A stretch of 64,000 nt of DNA, from positions 1,364,001 through 1,428,000 of the forward strand of contig NZ_CP084061.1 in NCBI RefSeq assembly GCF_020215665.1. The letters run 5' to 3'. The position numbers were made by a program, and so were the translations under genes. This DNA is from Blautia parvula. GTDB taxonomy: Bacteria; Bacillota; Clostridia; Lachnospirales; Lachnospiraceae. A model generated the notes under the pieces. That model was not told where the DNA came from. It did not search any database and saw nothing but the letters and a program-made list of their open reading frames with translations. Shown here piece after piece: positions 52,261 to 61,526 of the stretch (the stretch's first letter is position 1; every line of letters begins with the position of its first letter).

Positions 52261-54162
52261 TTATTCTTTCTCTTCTGTTTCAGGGGCATAGAGGGCATAT
52301 CCGCCCTTTCCGCTCCGTTTTGCTTTGTAGAGAGCCGTATCCGCCCTGCGGTACAGCTCGTGGAAATTCTCGCTGCCATTAGTCATGACAGCTCCGATGC
52401 TGCCGTGTACCGGATAGTCATCCTTTTCCCCTGTATAGAGGGAATCCCACTTCTTTACAATGGCATCCAGGATGAGGATGAGCTGATGGCTGCTCTGCAC
52501 ATTGATGAGAAAGACCATAAATTCATCTCCGCCGATTCTGCCCACAATATCCGTGGAACGGAATGTCCTCTGCAGAGCATCCGCAAAGCGGACGATCGCC
52601 CTGTCCCCCTGGGTATGCCCCAGCGTGTCATTGATACGTTTTAAATTGTCCATATCCACAATAAGGAGCGCACAGACACTGCCTTTGTATTTTCTGAGGG
52701 CATGGGTGACAAGTTCCTCTGTGGCCATTTTGTTATAAAGTCCTGTCATGGAATCTGTCTCGGCACGCAGCCTGAGTGCCTCTTTTTCCCTCATATTTTC
52801 ATCTATGTTCATCATTTTGCCCAGAATGCGCACAACTCTTCCCCTGTCATCCGCAAAGATACTGGTGAGCACTGAAAACCAGATATAGACGCCTGCAAAG
52901 TTACAGAAACGAATGTTCCGCGTCATAACCCCTTTTTTGCTGCTGAACTGAGGCAGTATCCTGGAAAAGGCGGTGACATCATCCGGATACACCCATTTCC
53001 CGTCCAGAAATGACTGGTAATCCGGCTTTATGCCGAGTATCTTTTCAAAATTTTCGTTGAACTCCAGTGTATGGTCCAAATTGTTGAGTTCAAATACCAG
53101 CACATCGGAATCCCTGGCCAAAAGCCGGAATCTCTCCTCCGAGACTTCCAGCTTTTCCTTCTCCTCCAGAAGCTTCTGTGTCTGTGCCCGCAAAGCCTTC
53201 CGCTCTGTTCTGAAGAGATAAAAGATCAGCAGAAAACCAAGCAGAAAAGAGACTGCGAAGGCAATATTGAGCCTCGCTGCATAAGTCCTGACAAAGGCAT
53301 AGGAGGAATCCACCTCCCCCCGCTTCATGGCAGATAAAAGTGTCCATCCGTTATATCCGAAGGGTGTCTGTGTCACATAATACTCCTGTTCCCCTTCCTG
53401 TATAAGGGATACCAGTTTCTCTTGGTTCTTGGCTGCCTGCTGCATATCCTCCACGGAATGACCGTCCAGAAAGGCTTCGTTCTTTGTCTTTTCATATATG
53501 TTTTCCAGGCTCTTATCCCCTACCACCATCTCCTCATCTTTGGAGGCCACTATGACGTCTCCCTGTCCGTTGATGAGAACACTGGCATCATTTCGCTCGA
53601 AATTGTCATGCAGGAACAGGGTCCCGAACTGTTCTGCCGTATAAGAGCCGCAGAGCACGCCTGTGATCTCCCCCTGAGGATTTTTGATGGGAACAGCCAG
53701 CAGAACACAGAGGTATCCGTCTTCGATACTGGAGATAAACGGCTCTGAGATCGTCTGTTCCCCTTTCACAGCCGCCTGGAACTCTTTCAGATTTTTGATG
53801 TTCCTCTGTATTCCCTCATTGGTCATTCCGTTTCCATTCAAATCCGCCATGGTAATGCGATAAAACTCCTGGGTCTGCCGGATGGCATCGGCTGCGTTCA
53901 GGAAGGTCTCTGTATCCTCCATCCCTGCCTGCCCCAGATAACTGGCAAAGGCGCCCAGGGAATCAAACTGGCCGGAAAGTACAGTTCTCACATGATCCGC
54001 CTGCTGCTGCGCATAACTTTCCAGGGTCGCGTGAATCTCTTCGTTCACCCTGCGGCTTGTCTTCTGATTATAATTCAGCACTGCCACTGCAAGAAAAACT
54101 GCCAATACCGCAAACACCCACAGTGTCTGCTCTGCCCGTGTATGTTTCCTTTTTTTCGTCAT
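52261..54162 (-). CDS. membrane-bound diguanylate cyclase (Cache-PAS-GGDEF)
   Basis: 633 aa. Membrane helix 1 (about 13-30), an extracellular dCache-type sensor (about 35-290), helix 2 (about 298-317), a coiled coil, a PAS domain (about 340-455) and GGDEF (about 465-625). The active site GGDEF (544-548) and inhibition site RSTD (535-538) are intact, so it should make cyclic di-GMP in response to an external ligand. It is a single gene. Together with the YbaK-GGDEF fusion it is the second cyclase in this window; no EAL or HD-GYP phosphodiesterase was seen. Confidence 0.94.
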   Translation of the reverse strand: MTKKRKHTRAEQTLWVFAVLAVFLAVAVLNYNQKTSRRVNEEIHATLESYAQQQADHVRTVLSGQFDSLGAFASYLGQAGMEDTETFLNAADAIRQTQEFYRITMADLNGNGMTNEGIQRNIKNLKEFQAAVKGEQTISEPFISSIEDGYLCVLLAVPIKNPQGEITGVLCGSYTAEQFGTLFLHDNFERNDASVLINGQGDVIVASKDEEMVVGDKSLENIYEKTKNEAFLDGHSVEDMQQAAKNQEKLVSLIQEGEQEYYVTQTPFGYNGWTLLSAMKRGEVDSSYAFVRTYAARLNIAFAVSFLLGFLLIFYLFRTERKALRAQTQKLLEEKEKLEVSEERFRLLARDSDVLVFELNNLDHTLEFNENFEKILGIKPDYQSFLDGKWVYPDDVTAFSRILPQFSSKKGVMTRNIRFCNFAGVYIWFSVLTSIFADDRGRVVRILGKMMNIDENMREKEALRLRAETDSMTGLYNKMATEELVTHALRKYKGSVCALLIVDMDNLKRINDTLGHTQGDRAIVRFADALQRTFRSTDIVGRIGGDEFMVFLINVQSSHQLILILDAIVKKWDSLYTGEKDDYPVHGSIGAVMTNGSENFHELYRRADTALYKAKRSGKGGYALYAPETEEKE

Positions 54163-54241
54163 ACATGTACCATACTCTTTCCTCCGCTCATATTTCCTTG
54201 TACAACTAGGCGTATTTCACATTTTTCTTTTGTTTATTCTG

Positions 54242-54631
54242 TCAGAAACGGTTCTGCTCCATGTTTTCCATTTTTTCCTTTGTGAGAAGAAAAATCTTAA
54301 CCTCTGCCTCGTGACCGTCCAGTTCCTCCTCTGTCATTCTGCTCAAAGCGGCCACTCTGCTTTTTCCATCCCGAATCTCCCACATGGCATCTTCAAAAAA
54401 CAGGTCTTCCCCCTCTGTCGTCCGGCCCGTATCCGGCATGGCGCGAAGCGTAACGGTAAAGGAAGATATGCCATGCTCCATACTGCGTCTGTGTATGGCA
54501 GCCTTCTCCAGTGTCTCCTCCTCAAAAGGATATTCCCTGAAAAGCTCTGCCAGGTCTGCCATGCGGACAAACCCTCTGAAATAATACTCATTTTCCTGTA
54601 TCGCCTGCTGCAGTCTCAATTTCATAGTCAT
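54242..54631 (-). CDS. unknown protein after the dihydrouridine synthase gene
   Basis: 129 aa, family not recognised. It starts MTMKLRLQQAIQENEYYFRG, with a helical first half and a beta-rich middle (SSFTVTLRAMPDTGR, EDAMWEIRDGKSRVAALSRM). Acidic, soluble. The ATG at 54631 overlaps the Dus stop (ATGA); a second ATG at 54625 has better spacing to GAGGG. It is co-transcribed with dus and possibly with the FliB-like gene before it. No function can be inferred. Confidence 0.7.
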   Translation of the reverse strand: MTMKLRLQQAIQENEYYFRGFVRMADLAELFREYPFEEETLEKAAIHRRSMEHGISSFTVTLRAMPDTGRTTEGEDLFFEDAMWEIRDGKSRVAALSRMTEEELDGHEAEVKIFLLTKEKMENMEQNRF

Positions 54632-55584
54632 CCCTCATTTCCGCCCGGCATCCGCAGTTCTCTGTCGCAAAAGAGGGCATCCACTGCTGCCCTGTATTCA
54701 TTCAGATGCTGGGCCTTTTTTATTTTCTTTGCGTATTTCGCGCTGTCGGGAAACATATGTATCATGTAGAACCAGAGTTCTTTCATCTTAAACAGCACAT
54801 TTCTGTCTCCTGACATGACTTTCTCATATTCAGTACAGAGGATGTCGTGAAATTCCCGAAATTTCTCTTTATCCGGCAGTGTGCCCTTCGTAATATGTCC
54901 CGCAAGGTCCGGGTCTGTGAGCATTCCCCTGCCAAGCATCACTGTCTCCACCTGGGGAAACCGTGCTGTAAATGCCTCATAGTCTTTCTTCGTAAAAATA
55001 TCCCCGTTATAGCAGACCCTGTTCCTGCTCAGGGACAGGGCATCTGCAAAAACATCCAGATTCGGTTTGTTTTTATAATAATCTGTCTGCAGTCTCGGGT
55101 GAATGATCAGCTCCTCCATGGGATATTTGTTGTAAATCTCTATCAGCTCGTAAAACTCTTCTGCATCCTCCATACCGATTCTCGTCTTAACGGAAAGCTT
55201 CAGATCCAGTGTATCAAAAATCTCATCAAGAAATTTTTCCAGCAGCTTCTGCTCTCCCAGGAATCCCGCGCCTCTCATTTTCGTCACAACGGTCCGGGAA
55301 GGACATCCCAGATTCAGATTGACCTCCTCGTATCCCATACTCTGCAGTTCCAGAGCTGTCTTCACAAAATCCTCTGCGTTGTTTGAAAGAATCTGGGGCA
55401 CTGTGTACATTCCCCGGTTATTTTCCGGCAGGACATCCTTTAACTCCCTGGAATTAAAACAGCGGTTCCGGTTCGGCATGATAAACGGGGTAAAATATTT
55501 ATCTATGTTATTATAACATGAATACAGGGCATTGCGGTAGATATATCCTGTAATTCCTTCCATTGGCGCAAGATAAAATCTCAT
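54628..55584 (-). CDS. tRNA-dihydrouridine synthase
   Basis: 318 aa flavin enzyme reducing uridines in tRNA. The start FYLAPMEGITGYIYRNAL binds FMN. NLGCPSRTVVTKMRGAGFL carries the catalytic Cys, LSVKTRIGMED and IIHPRLQTDYYKNKP are conserved, and VMLGRGMLTDPDLAGHI ends the barrel. I prefer the ATG at 55584 (MRFYLAPMEG) to a TTG at 55617. It follows the FliB-like gene closely. The branch (DusB or DusC-like) is uncertain. Confidence 0.93.
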   Translation of the reverse strand: MRFYLAPMEGITGYIYRNALYSCYNNIDKYFTPFIMPNRNRCFNSRELKDVLPENNRGMYTVPQILSNNAEDFVKTALELQSMGYEEVNLNLGCPSRTVVTKMRGAGFLGEQKLLEKFLDEIFDTLDLKLSVKTRIGMEDAEEFYELIEIYNKYPMEELIIHPRLQTDYYKNKPNLDVFADALSLSRNRVCYNGDIFTKKDYEAFTARFPQVETVMLGRGMLTDPDLAGHITKGTLPDKEKFREFHDILCTEYEKVMSGDRNVLFKMKELWFYMIHMFPDSAKYAKKIKKAQHLNEYRAAVDALFCDRELRMPGGNEG

Positions 55585-55613
55585 AGTATTTTCTGTCTTC
55601 CTCCCGGTCTTAT

Positions 55614-56714
55614 TCAAGTCTTATGTTCCTCCAGCCATCTCTCCAGCACTTCCAGATTCATGTCAGAGTGTTCCACCTCCCTGGCATATCGGTACGCAGT
55701 CTCCACCACATCCTGAAATTCCAGCTTTTTCCCCTTTTTCAGCCATACCAGCATAACAAATTCCTGAATCCATTCCGTGGAAAATACAGCCAGAGCCATC
55801 TTGGAATAGACAGCATCATCGTACACCGCACCGCAGAAATAGGTATATACAAAGAACACCATAAGCTGTTCTCCCATCCGTTCCCACTCCCCGCGTACGC
55901 TGCTCTCATACCCAAAGCTGCGTTCAAATTCCCCGCACAGTTCCAGATAATGCTCCTCCCCGTTTTCATAGAGATTCTTCCAGGCATCCGAAAGCAGGGT
56001 GCCCCACTCGCTCCTAAGCCGCTCCAATTTCCGGAACACGGAAAATTCCTGCTTTCTTCTGGCGTACCGCCCTTCCTTTTCTATCTCTGCACCGGTGGGA
56101 TGGCGGTATTTTTCAATCACCTGATCTATGGCGAAAAATTCTTCCCGGTCTATGCATGCCTGAAAATCCTCCGCAAGAAAAAGCACCTCCCGCATCCGGA
56201 TCCGCAGGTCCTTTTCCCTGTCTGTAAGGATTTGAAATATCACATCCCTGGCATCCGAAAGCAGGGTAAAAAGGAAAAAATCAAAGTCCTCAAACTCATC
56301 TTCCTCCTCTGTCTCCCAGGTGATAAATTCCGCCTTCTCCCTGCAGGAAAGAATCATTCTGGCAGCTTCGGGACAGGACAGCGTAAGGGAAAGTTCCCGC
56401 AGATCCTCAAATTCCTCCACATGCCTGGGATACATGCTGCAGGTGGCACATAGCCCCTTCGGGCCCAGTTCCCTGTAAAGGTCACAGAGGTTTTCCTCGT
56501 TTAAAAACGCACAGCGCCTGTCATACTGATAAAAGCATCCCTCCATCCAGTCAATGGAATTTCTGAGCCTTCTGCCAAACTCTCCCTGCACATTTCCATA
56601 GGTCTGCAGTGACTCCTCATCAATGACGATCTGCCATCCGGCGCAGCAGGTAGCCGGACAAGCTCCGGCAATACAGACAAAATCATCATAATAGCCGGGT
56701 TTTATATATCTCAT
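55614..56714 (-). CDS. flagellin lysine-N-methylase-like protein (FliB family)
   Basis: 366 aa. FliB-family pattern: RYIKPGYYDDFVCIAGACPATCCAGWQIVID at the start, then CAFLNEENLCDLYRELGPKGLCATCSMYPRHVEEF, with about eight Cys that could bind a cluster, and LSLTLSCPEAARMIL. FliB methylates lysines on flagellin. No flagellar gene is in the window, so it may act elsewhere or on another protein. It starts behind AAGGAGACG. Its cysteine-cluster style is shared with the YkgJ-like protein at 58963. Confidence 0.85.
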   Translation of the reverse strand: MRYIKPGYYDDFVCIAGACPATCCAGWQIVIDEESLQTYGNVQGEFGRRLRNSIDWMEGCFYQYDRRCAFLNEENLCDLYRELGPKGLCATCSMYPRHVEEFEDLRELSLTLSCPEAARMILSCREKAEFITWETEEEDEFEDFDFFLFTLLSDARDVIFQILTDREKDLRIRMREVLFLAEDFQACIDREEFFAIDQVIEKYRHPTGAEIEKEGRYARRKQEFSVFRKLERLRSEWGTLLSDAWKNLYENGEEHYLELCGEFERSFGYESSVRGEWERMGEQLMVFFVYTYFCGAVYDDAVYSKMALAVFSTEWIQEFVMLVWLKKGKKLEFQDVVETAYRYAREVEHSDMNLEVLERWLEEHKT

Positions 56715-56725
56715 ATTGCGTCTCC

Positions 56726-58828
56726 TTATTGATTTCTTTCGTAAACCGAACAGAACTCACACCCGGTCAGGACTATGACACTCCTGGGGCCGGCAAGTAT
56801 ACTGTCATTGTCCAGACGGACAGGCTGTTTTTTCCACTCCGAACCGATCTCTCCGGTATTCACGGATACATGCCACAGCAGGGGCCGCGGAAGCTCAGGC
56901 AGTCTGACTGAAACAGGTTCCCAGAAGGCATTCACCAGGAGATAGACAATGTCATCCCTGCCGTTATTCTCATCATAGCCTGTGAACATCACTGCCGTAA
57001 CCTTTGCCTCCTGCCCGAAATTCTCCACCCAGGGATTTTCCCCGTGGAAGCTGATCTCCGGAAGGCCGAAGCGGTTGCTGCCCAGATTGCCGCTGATGCT
57101 CTTATGGCTCTTCCTGAAATGTATCATGAACCGGAAGAATTCATACACATCTCTGTGTGTCTCAAGCCTGCTCCAGTCAATCCAGGATATCTCGTTGTCC
57201 TGGCAGTAGGCATTGTTATTCCCATACTGGGTGTTGCAGAATTCATCCCCTGCATAGAACATAGGCGTCCCTCTGCTGCACATGAGGACTGCGCAGGCAT
57301 TCTTGATCAGACGCATTCTCAGCGCATTGACCTGAGGGTCATCTGTCTCTCCCTCTTCCCCGCAGTTCCAGCTCCTGTTGTCATCGGAACCGTCCCGGTT
57401 TTCCCATCCGTTGGCCTCATTGTGTTTCCAGTTATAGGAATACAGGTCATAGAGTGTAAAGCCGTCATGACAAGTCAGGAAATTAACGGAAGCATTTTTC
57501 CCCCGTATCTTGGGCTTGTAAATGTCCGTAGAACCTGCGATGCGCATGGCAGCCGCCTGGGCTGACCAGAGTCCGCCCTTCAGATACTCCCGCAGGTCAT
57601 CCCTGTACTTTCCGTTCCACTCTGACCAGCGGCAGAAGGCCGGAAACTGCCCCACCTGGTATAGTCCCCCTGCATCCCATGCCTCCGCAATCAGCCTGGT
57701 GCCGCTTAACAGAGAATCATAGGCCAGAGACTCCACAAGAGGCGGCCGTTCCATGGGTGAACCGTCTTCGTTCCGCCCCAGAATCGATGCCAGGTCAAAC
57801 CGGAAACCGTCAATATGGTAATCGGAAACCCAGTATCTGAGGCATTCCTGAATCATTCTCCTCACCACCGGGTGATTGCAGTTCAGTGTATTGCCGCAGC
57901 CGCTGAAATTATAATAATGGCCGTCCGGCGTCAAAAGATAGTAAATGTTGTTGTCAAATCCTTTAAACGATATAAAAGGCCCCTCCTCGTTTCCTTCAGC
58001 CGTGTGGTTAAACACCACATCCAGAATGACCTCTATTCCGTTTTCATGGAGCGCCAGCACCAGGTCCTTTAACTCCATTCCCTCCCGGTTGTACTCTTTT
58101 GAGGCCGCATAACTGGTGTTGGGGGCAAAAAATGCCACGGTATTATAGCCCCAGTAATTGATGACCTGCCGGTCATTCACCATTCTCCGCTCCCGCAGCT
58201 CATCAAACTCAAAGATGGGCATAAGCTCCACTGCATTAACTCCCAAATCCTTCAGATAGGGGATTTTCTCCTTAATGCCTGCAAATGTCCCCGGGTGCTC
58301 AACATCTTCTGCCATCTTCGTAAATCCGCGGACGTGCATCTCATAAATGATCAGCTCATCCATGGGAACCTTTGGCTGCCGCTCTTTTCCCCAGAAAAAA
58401 TCATTTCTCACAACTCTGGCCCGATATCCTTTTTCATTCACTTTTTTGCCCCATACACTCTGGCCTGTCACTGCCTTTGCATAGGGGTCAAGGAGTATGT
58501 GGTTCTCATCAAAGAGAAGGCCCTGTTCCCTGTCCCAGACACCGCCCAGCCGGTAAGCATACTCAAATTCTCCGATGTCCAGACCGAACACCATCATGGA
58601 GTACACGTCACCGATCTTAAAATGCTCCGGAAACCTGAGAACTGCATACGGTTCCTCCTCTGTCCTGTGAAAAAGCAGCAGCTCACAGAACGCCGCACCC
58701 TTTGAATGCACGGTAAAATTAACGGCAGTCTGTAAAACTGTGGCACCGTAGTTGCCGTACAGCCCCGGGCATACCTGAAAACCTGCCACCTCGTCTGTTG
58801 GTATCCATTTTTGAAGCTCATCATTCAT
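56726..58828 (-). CDS. glgX: glycogen debranching protein (GlgX/isoamylase family)
   Basis: 700 aa GH13 enzyme cleaving alpha-1,6 branches. A CBM48-like N-terminus (about 10-120) precedes the barrel. Catalytic residues: nucleophile Asp in DGFRFDLASIL, acid Glu in RLIAEAWDAGG, and the stabilising Asp in FLTCHDGFTL. NTSYAA and the long IILDVVFNHTAEGNEEGPFISF-type region match the isoamylase family. It starts behind GGGAGGGA. It probably acts on storage glycogen; no glg operon is adjacent. Note the phosphoglucomutase gene at 62.2 kb. Confidence 0.93.
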   Translation of the reverse strand: MNDELQKWIPTDEVAGFQVCPGLYGNYGATVLQTAVNFTVHSKGAAFCELLLFHRTEEEPYAVLRFPEHFKIGDVYSMMVFGLDIGEFEYAYRLGGVWDREQGLLFDENHILLDPYAKAVTGQSVWGKKVNEKGYRARVVRNDFFWGKERQPKVPMDELIIYEMHVRGFTKMAEDVEHPGTFAGIKEKIPYLKDLGVNAVELMPIFEFDELRERRMVNDRQVINYWGYNTVAFFAPNTSYAASKEYNREGMELKDLVLALHENGIEVILDVVFNHTAEGNEEGPFISFKGFDNNIYYLLTPDGHYYNFSGCGNTLNCNHPVVRRMIQECLRYWVSDYHIDGFRFDLASILGRNEDGSPMERPPLVESLAYDSLLSGTRLIAEAWDAGGLYQVGQFPAFCRWSEWNGKYRDDLREYLKGGLWSAQAAAMRIAGSTDIYKPKIRGKNASVNFLTCHDGFTLYDLYSYNWKHNEANGWENRDGSDDNRSWNCGEEGETDDPQVNALRMRLIKNACAVLMCSRGTPMFYAGDEFCNTQYGNNNAYCQDNEISWIDWSRLETHRDVYEFFRFMIHFRKSHKSISGNLGSNRFGLPEISFHGENPWVENFGQEAKVTAVMFTGYDENNGRDDIVYLLVNAFWEPVSVRLPELPRPLLWHVSVNTGEIGSEWKKQPVRLDNDSILAGPRSVIVLTGCEFCSVYERNQ

Positions 58829-58895
58829 GCTGACATCCCTCCCTGAATTTTATGCGATCACGGTTTTCGGTTCTCTTACTTTGCGGGAGAGTCGG

Positions 58896-58918
58896 AAAAA
58901 GCCCGGCAGCAGCCAGGC
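58896..58918 (-). terminator. Terminator after the YkgJ-like gene
   Basis: 7-bp stem GCCTGGC/GCCGGGC (one G-T pair), 4-nt loop, followed on the minus strand by TTTTTCC. Confidence 0.8.
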
Positions 58919-58962
58919 TCCGGGAGCTCCCATACGGTACACAGCATTTCTTCCGGGAGGCA

Positions 58963-59634
58963 TCAGTCCTGCCTGAGCACTGACAGCAGCTTCCTCATCT
59001 GTCCCAGGCGCTCCTCAAACTGTACATAGAAGTCTCTTCCGCTTTCAAACGGCTGTGTATAAAAAAGATTCAGGACATACATGTTCAGATCTTTCGTGAG
59101 CTGCTCTTCCTCTTTTTCTTCCAGAAGATTCCGGATGTCTTTTAAAAGAAAATGCCATTTGGCAGCAAAATCTTCATAGTTTTTCAAATCCGGCACATCC
59201 AGCCATTTGCTCACTTTTATTTTAGTCTTATTTTTCTTCGGGCATTCCTGATTCTGCAGGTAATAGAAAAAACCTTTTTCCTCATAATATCTCCCCAGGG
59301 GAAATAACCGGCAGAGCCCCGGGCGGAAGGCATGGACCTTACATCTTCCATTTTCATCTAAGAAGGTACACTTTTCTTTTGCTCCTGTCATCCGCAGATT
59401 CGGCAGAATACTGCCCTCTGCCACATGCAGTTCTATGTGGCTGTTCATCAGGTCTTCAAAAGTGAGGCCCAGGTTTGTCTCCAGCCTGTAGACATCAAGG
59501 GGGTCCAGTTTAATGGAGTCCCCCATGCCCCGGCAGCACTCGGAACATCCCTGGCAGCCTCCGCAGTCAGCCTTCACCATATCTCCCGCTTTATATAATT
59601 TCTTTAAGTCCTCTGCAAGAACTTCTCTCTCCAT
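58963..59634 (-). CDS. YkgJ family cysteine-cluster protein
   Basis: 223 aa. The cluster motif is CGGCQGCSECCRGMG (about residues 24-38), followed by KCTFLDENGRCKVHAFRPGLCRLFPLGR, the YkgJ/putative zinc- or iron-chelating domain. A helical C-terminus of about 90 residues follows, longer than in the small family members. Function unknown; related proteins are thought to bind Fe-S or Zn. Single gene with its own terminator. Confidence 0.88.
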   Translation of the reverse strand: MEREVLAEDLKKLYKAGDMVKADCGGCQGCSECCRGMGDSIKLDPLDVYRLETNLGLTFEDLMNSHIELHVAEGSILPNLRMTGAKEKCTFLDENGRCKVHAFRPGLCRLFPLGRYYEEKGFFYYLQNQECPKKNKTKIKVSKWLDVPDLKNYEDFAAKWHFLLKDIRNLLEEKEEEQLTKDLNMYVLNLFYTQPFESGRDFYVQFEERLGQMRKLLSVLRQD

Positions 59635-59675
59635 GTATAAAACCTCTCTGTCTTATGTATTTCTGTTTATGGACT

Positions 59676-60404
59676 TTACAGAATGTGTTTGAAAATTTCT
59701 TTGGCCGGCTGTACGTCACACTCTGTGGGAGATTTTCCCCCATAAGCCAAAAGTCGGGAAATCCCTCTTACCACGCGTCCCTCCGGATCATCAAAATGAC
59801 CGCCCGGATTACTCTCACAGATAACCGGACAAAATTTCCCCCAGTGGGCAGCCAGACGTTCTGTGCACACTTTTACGGAAGCCATTCTCACATTGCGGAC
59901 TTTATGCTCCCTGCTGCCAAGAGATATATAGATCAATGGATTTTCGGCTTTCATACTGTGGGACATGGCATAATCTGCCCAGCCGTCAAACCAGAGGGAA
60001 CCGGACATGGTGCCGATTCTGTTGAACTTGTCCGAATGGTACATGGCATACACGGCGAATAATCCGGCCATGGAATATCCCACGATTCCCCTGTCCTTCA
60101 CTTCAAATGAAAGATTCTGTTCCGCCCGGGGAAGAAGCTCCTGCTCAAAATACCGCAGATATTCCCCGGCTCCGCCTGTAAAATCCGTGCTCTTTGCAAA
60201 AGCCTTCTCTGCCTTCCAGGGAGAAAAATCACCGTTCCAGTCTCTTCCCGAAACGCCCGCAAGGACACACGGCCTCGTGATCTGCTGCCATATCTTCTCC
60301 CCTTCCTCCCGGGAAAAAATGTGGCACCAGATAACAGGAACCGGTTCTTTTATCTCCTCTCCCCAAAGGTAGATTTCACATTTCTCTTCTTTAAAACTTT
60401 TCAT
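59676..60404 (-). CDS. alpha/beta hydrolase, esterase-like
   Basis: 242 aa. The nucleophile is in VGYSMAGLFAVYAMY (Ser near residue 112) and a likely His in NPGGHFDD (about 206). IYISLGSREHKVRN and TMSGSLWFDGW resemble the Fes/IroE/esterase-D branch of alpha/beta hydrolases that includes siderophore esterases. No siderophore or iron transport genes are close, so the substrate is open. No signal peptide. It is followed by nothing on its strand and preceded by the long non-coding stretch. Confidence 0.82.
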   Translation of the reverse strand: MKSFKEEKCEIYLWGEEIKEPVPVIWCHIFSREEGEKIWQQITRPCVLAGVSGRDWNGDFSPWKAEKAFAKSTDFTGGAGEYLRYFEQELLPRAEQNLSFEVKDRGIVGYSMAGLFAVYAMYHSDKFNRIGTMSGSLWFDGWADYAMSHSMKAENPLIYISLGSREHKVRNVRMASVKVCTERLAAHWGKFCPVICESNPGGHFDDPEGRVVRGISRLLAYGGKSPTECDVQPAKEIFKHIL

Positions 60405-60669
60405 GGCAGCAATAAGACCTTTCTGTGTGCAGTCAGTATTTTTACTGGTGTTGCCGCTGATTTATACAAGTTCAGCACGGTAAATGTACAGATACGGCTG
60501 AACGGTTAGCAATTTATTTTCTTCTTTTTTATTATAAGGGACGGGGTAGAAAACCGCAATGTTTTTATTCGCAGGGACGGGAAAATGGGGACGGGAAAAT
60601 GGCCGTAGGCGGGGCTGCATGATAGCATGACATGGGAGGGGCAGCTGCGAGGGATGACTCTGATCTTCC
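60405..60669. other. Start of the 1.2-kb gap, with a 14-bp tandem duplication
   Basis: No credible gene. It holds the esterase promoter region and two adjacent copies of GGACGGGAAAATGG (60575-60588 and 60589-60602) in a G-rich segment. Nothing else stands out before the array. Confidence 0.6.
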
Positions 60670-61452
60670 TTGCTCTATAGACAAATTGAAAGAAATCTAA
60701 ATCTCTTATTTTCGTAGATAGTCTTAAGCGCCTGGCAGCAAGTTCTCCCCACTTTACGGCTAATTTTAGAGAAATCTCTGGTTTTCGTAGGTGATTTTAG
60801 GGCATCTGACAATACTTTCTTCTTGTTTTACAGATAATTTATTTTTATAGGTAATCTTAGGACTCCTGGCAATAGTTTCCGCCTGTTTTACAGATAATTT
60901 GAAGGATATCTTTAGCTTTCGTAGGTAATCTTAGGGCGCCCGACAATGATTTCTTCTTATTTTGCAGATAATTCATTAAAAAGCTTTAGTTTTTATAGGT
61001 AATCTTAGGACTCCTGGCAATGGTTTCTGTCTGTTTTACAAATAATTTGAAGGATATCTTTAGCTTTCGTAGGTAATCTTAGGGCGCCCGACAATGATTT
61101 CTTCTTGTTCTGCAGATAATTCATTAAAAAGCTTTAGTTTTTATAGGTAATCTTAGGACTCCTGGCAATGGTTTCCGCCTGTTTTACAGATAATTCGAAG
61201 GATGTCTTTAGCTTTCGTGGGTAATCTTAGGGCGCCCGACAATGATTTCTTCTTGTTCTGCAGATAATTCATTAAAAAACTTTAGTTTTTATAGGTAATC
61301 TTCAAGAACCAGACCATGTCTTCTGCTTGTTTTACAGATAATTTGAAAGACAGCCATATAATCTATAGGTAAATCCGGAAATTCGACATGTGTCCTTACT
61401 TTCCAGGTAATTCAGAACTCTGATATCTAACAGATGATGTGCGATGGGTAAT
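60670..61452 (+). repeat. 74-bp tandem array with helically spaced AGRTAAT cores
   Basis: Five regular units start at 60911, 60985, 61059, 61133 and 61207, each exactly 74 bp, with degenerate units on both sides (a shortened one about 60775-60836, and 60837, 61281, about 61355). Types A and B alternate, giving a 148-bp higher period. A and B (61059 versus 61133) agree at 53 of 74 bases, while A versus A (61059 versus 61207) differ at 2. Every unit has two AGRTAAT cores, 43 then 31 bp apart. A small palindrome occupies the same place in each: GGGCGCCC in A, AGGACTCCT in B. Not coding: 74 is not a multiple of 3 and stop codons recur. Confidence 0.9.
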
Positions 61453-61526
61453 ATATAAATACAACAAGGGTATTTATAAAGTGAGACAGCAATGACCCGG
61501 TATGGCGTATGGAATCTATATATAGC

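Noticed and set aside
60670-61452. CRISPR array
   Set aside because: Units are 74-bp tandem copies without unique spacers, repeats are not 23-40 bp with constant spacer size, and no cas genes are nearby.
60670-61452. Repeat-protein gene
   Set aside because: A 74-bp period shifts the frame in every unit, and TAA/TAG stops recur in all frames.
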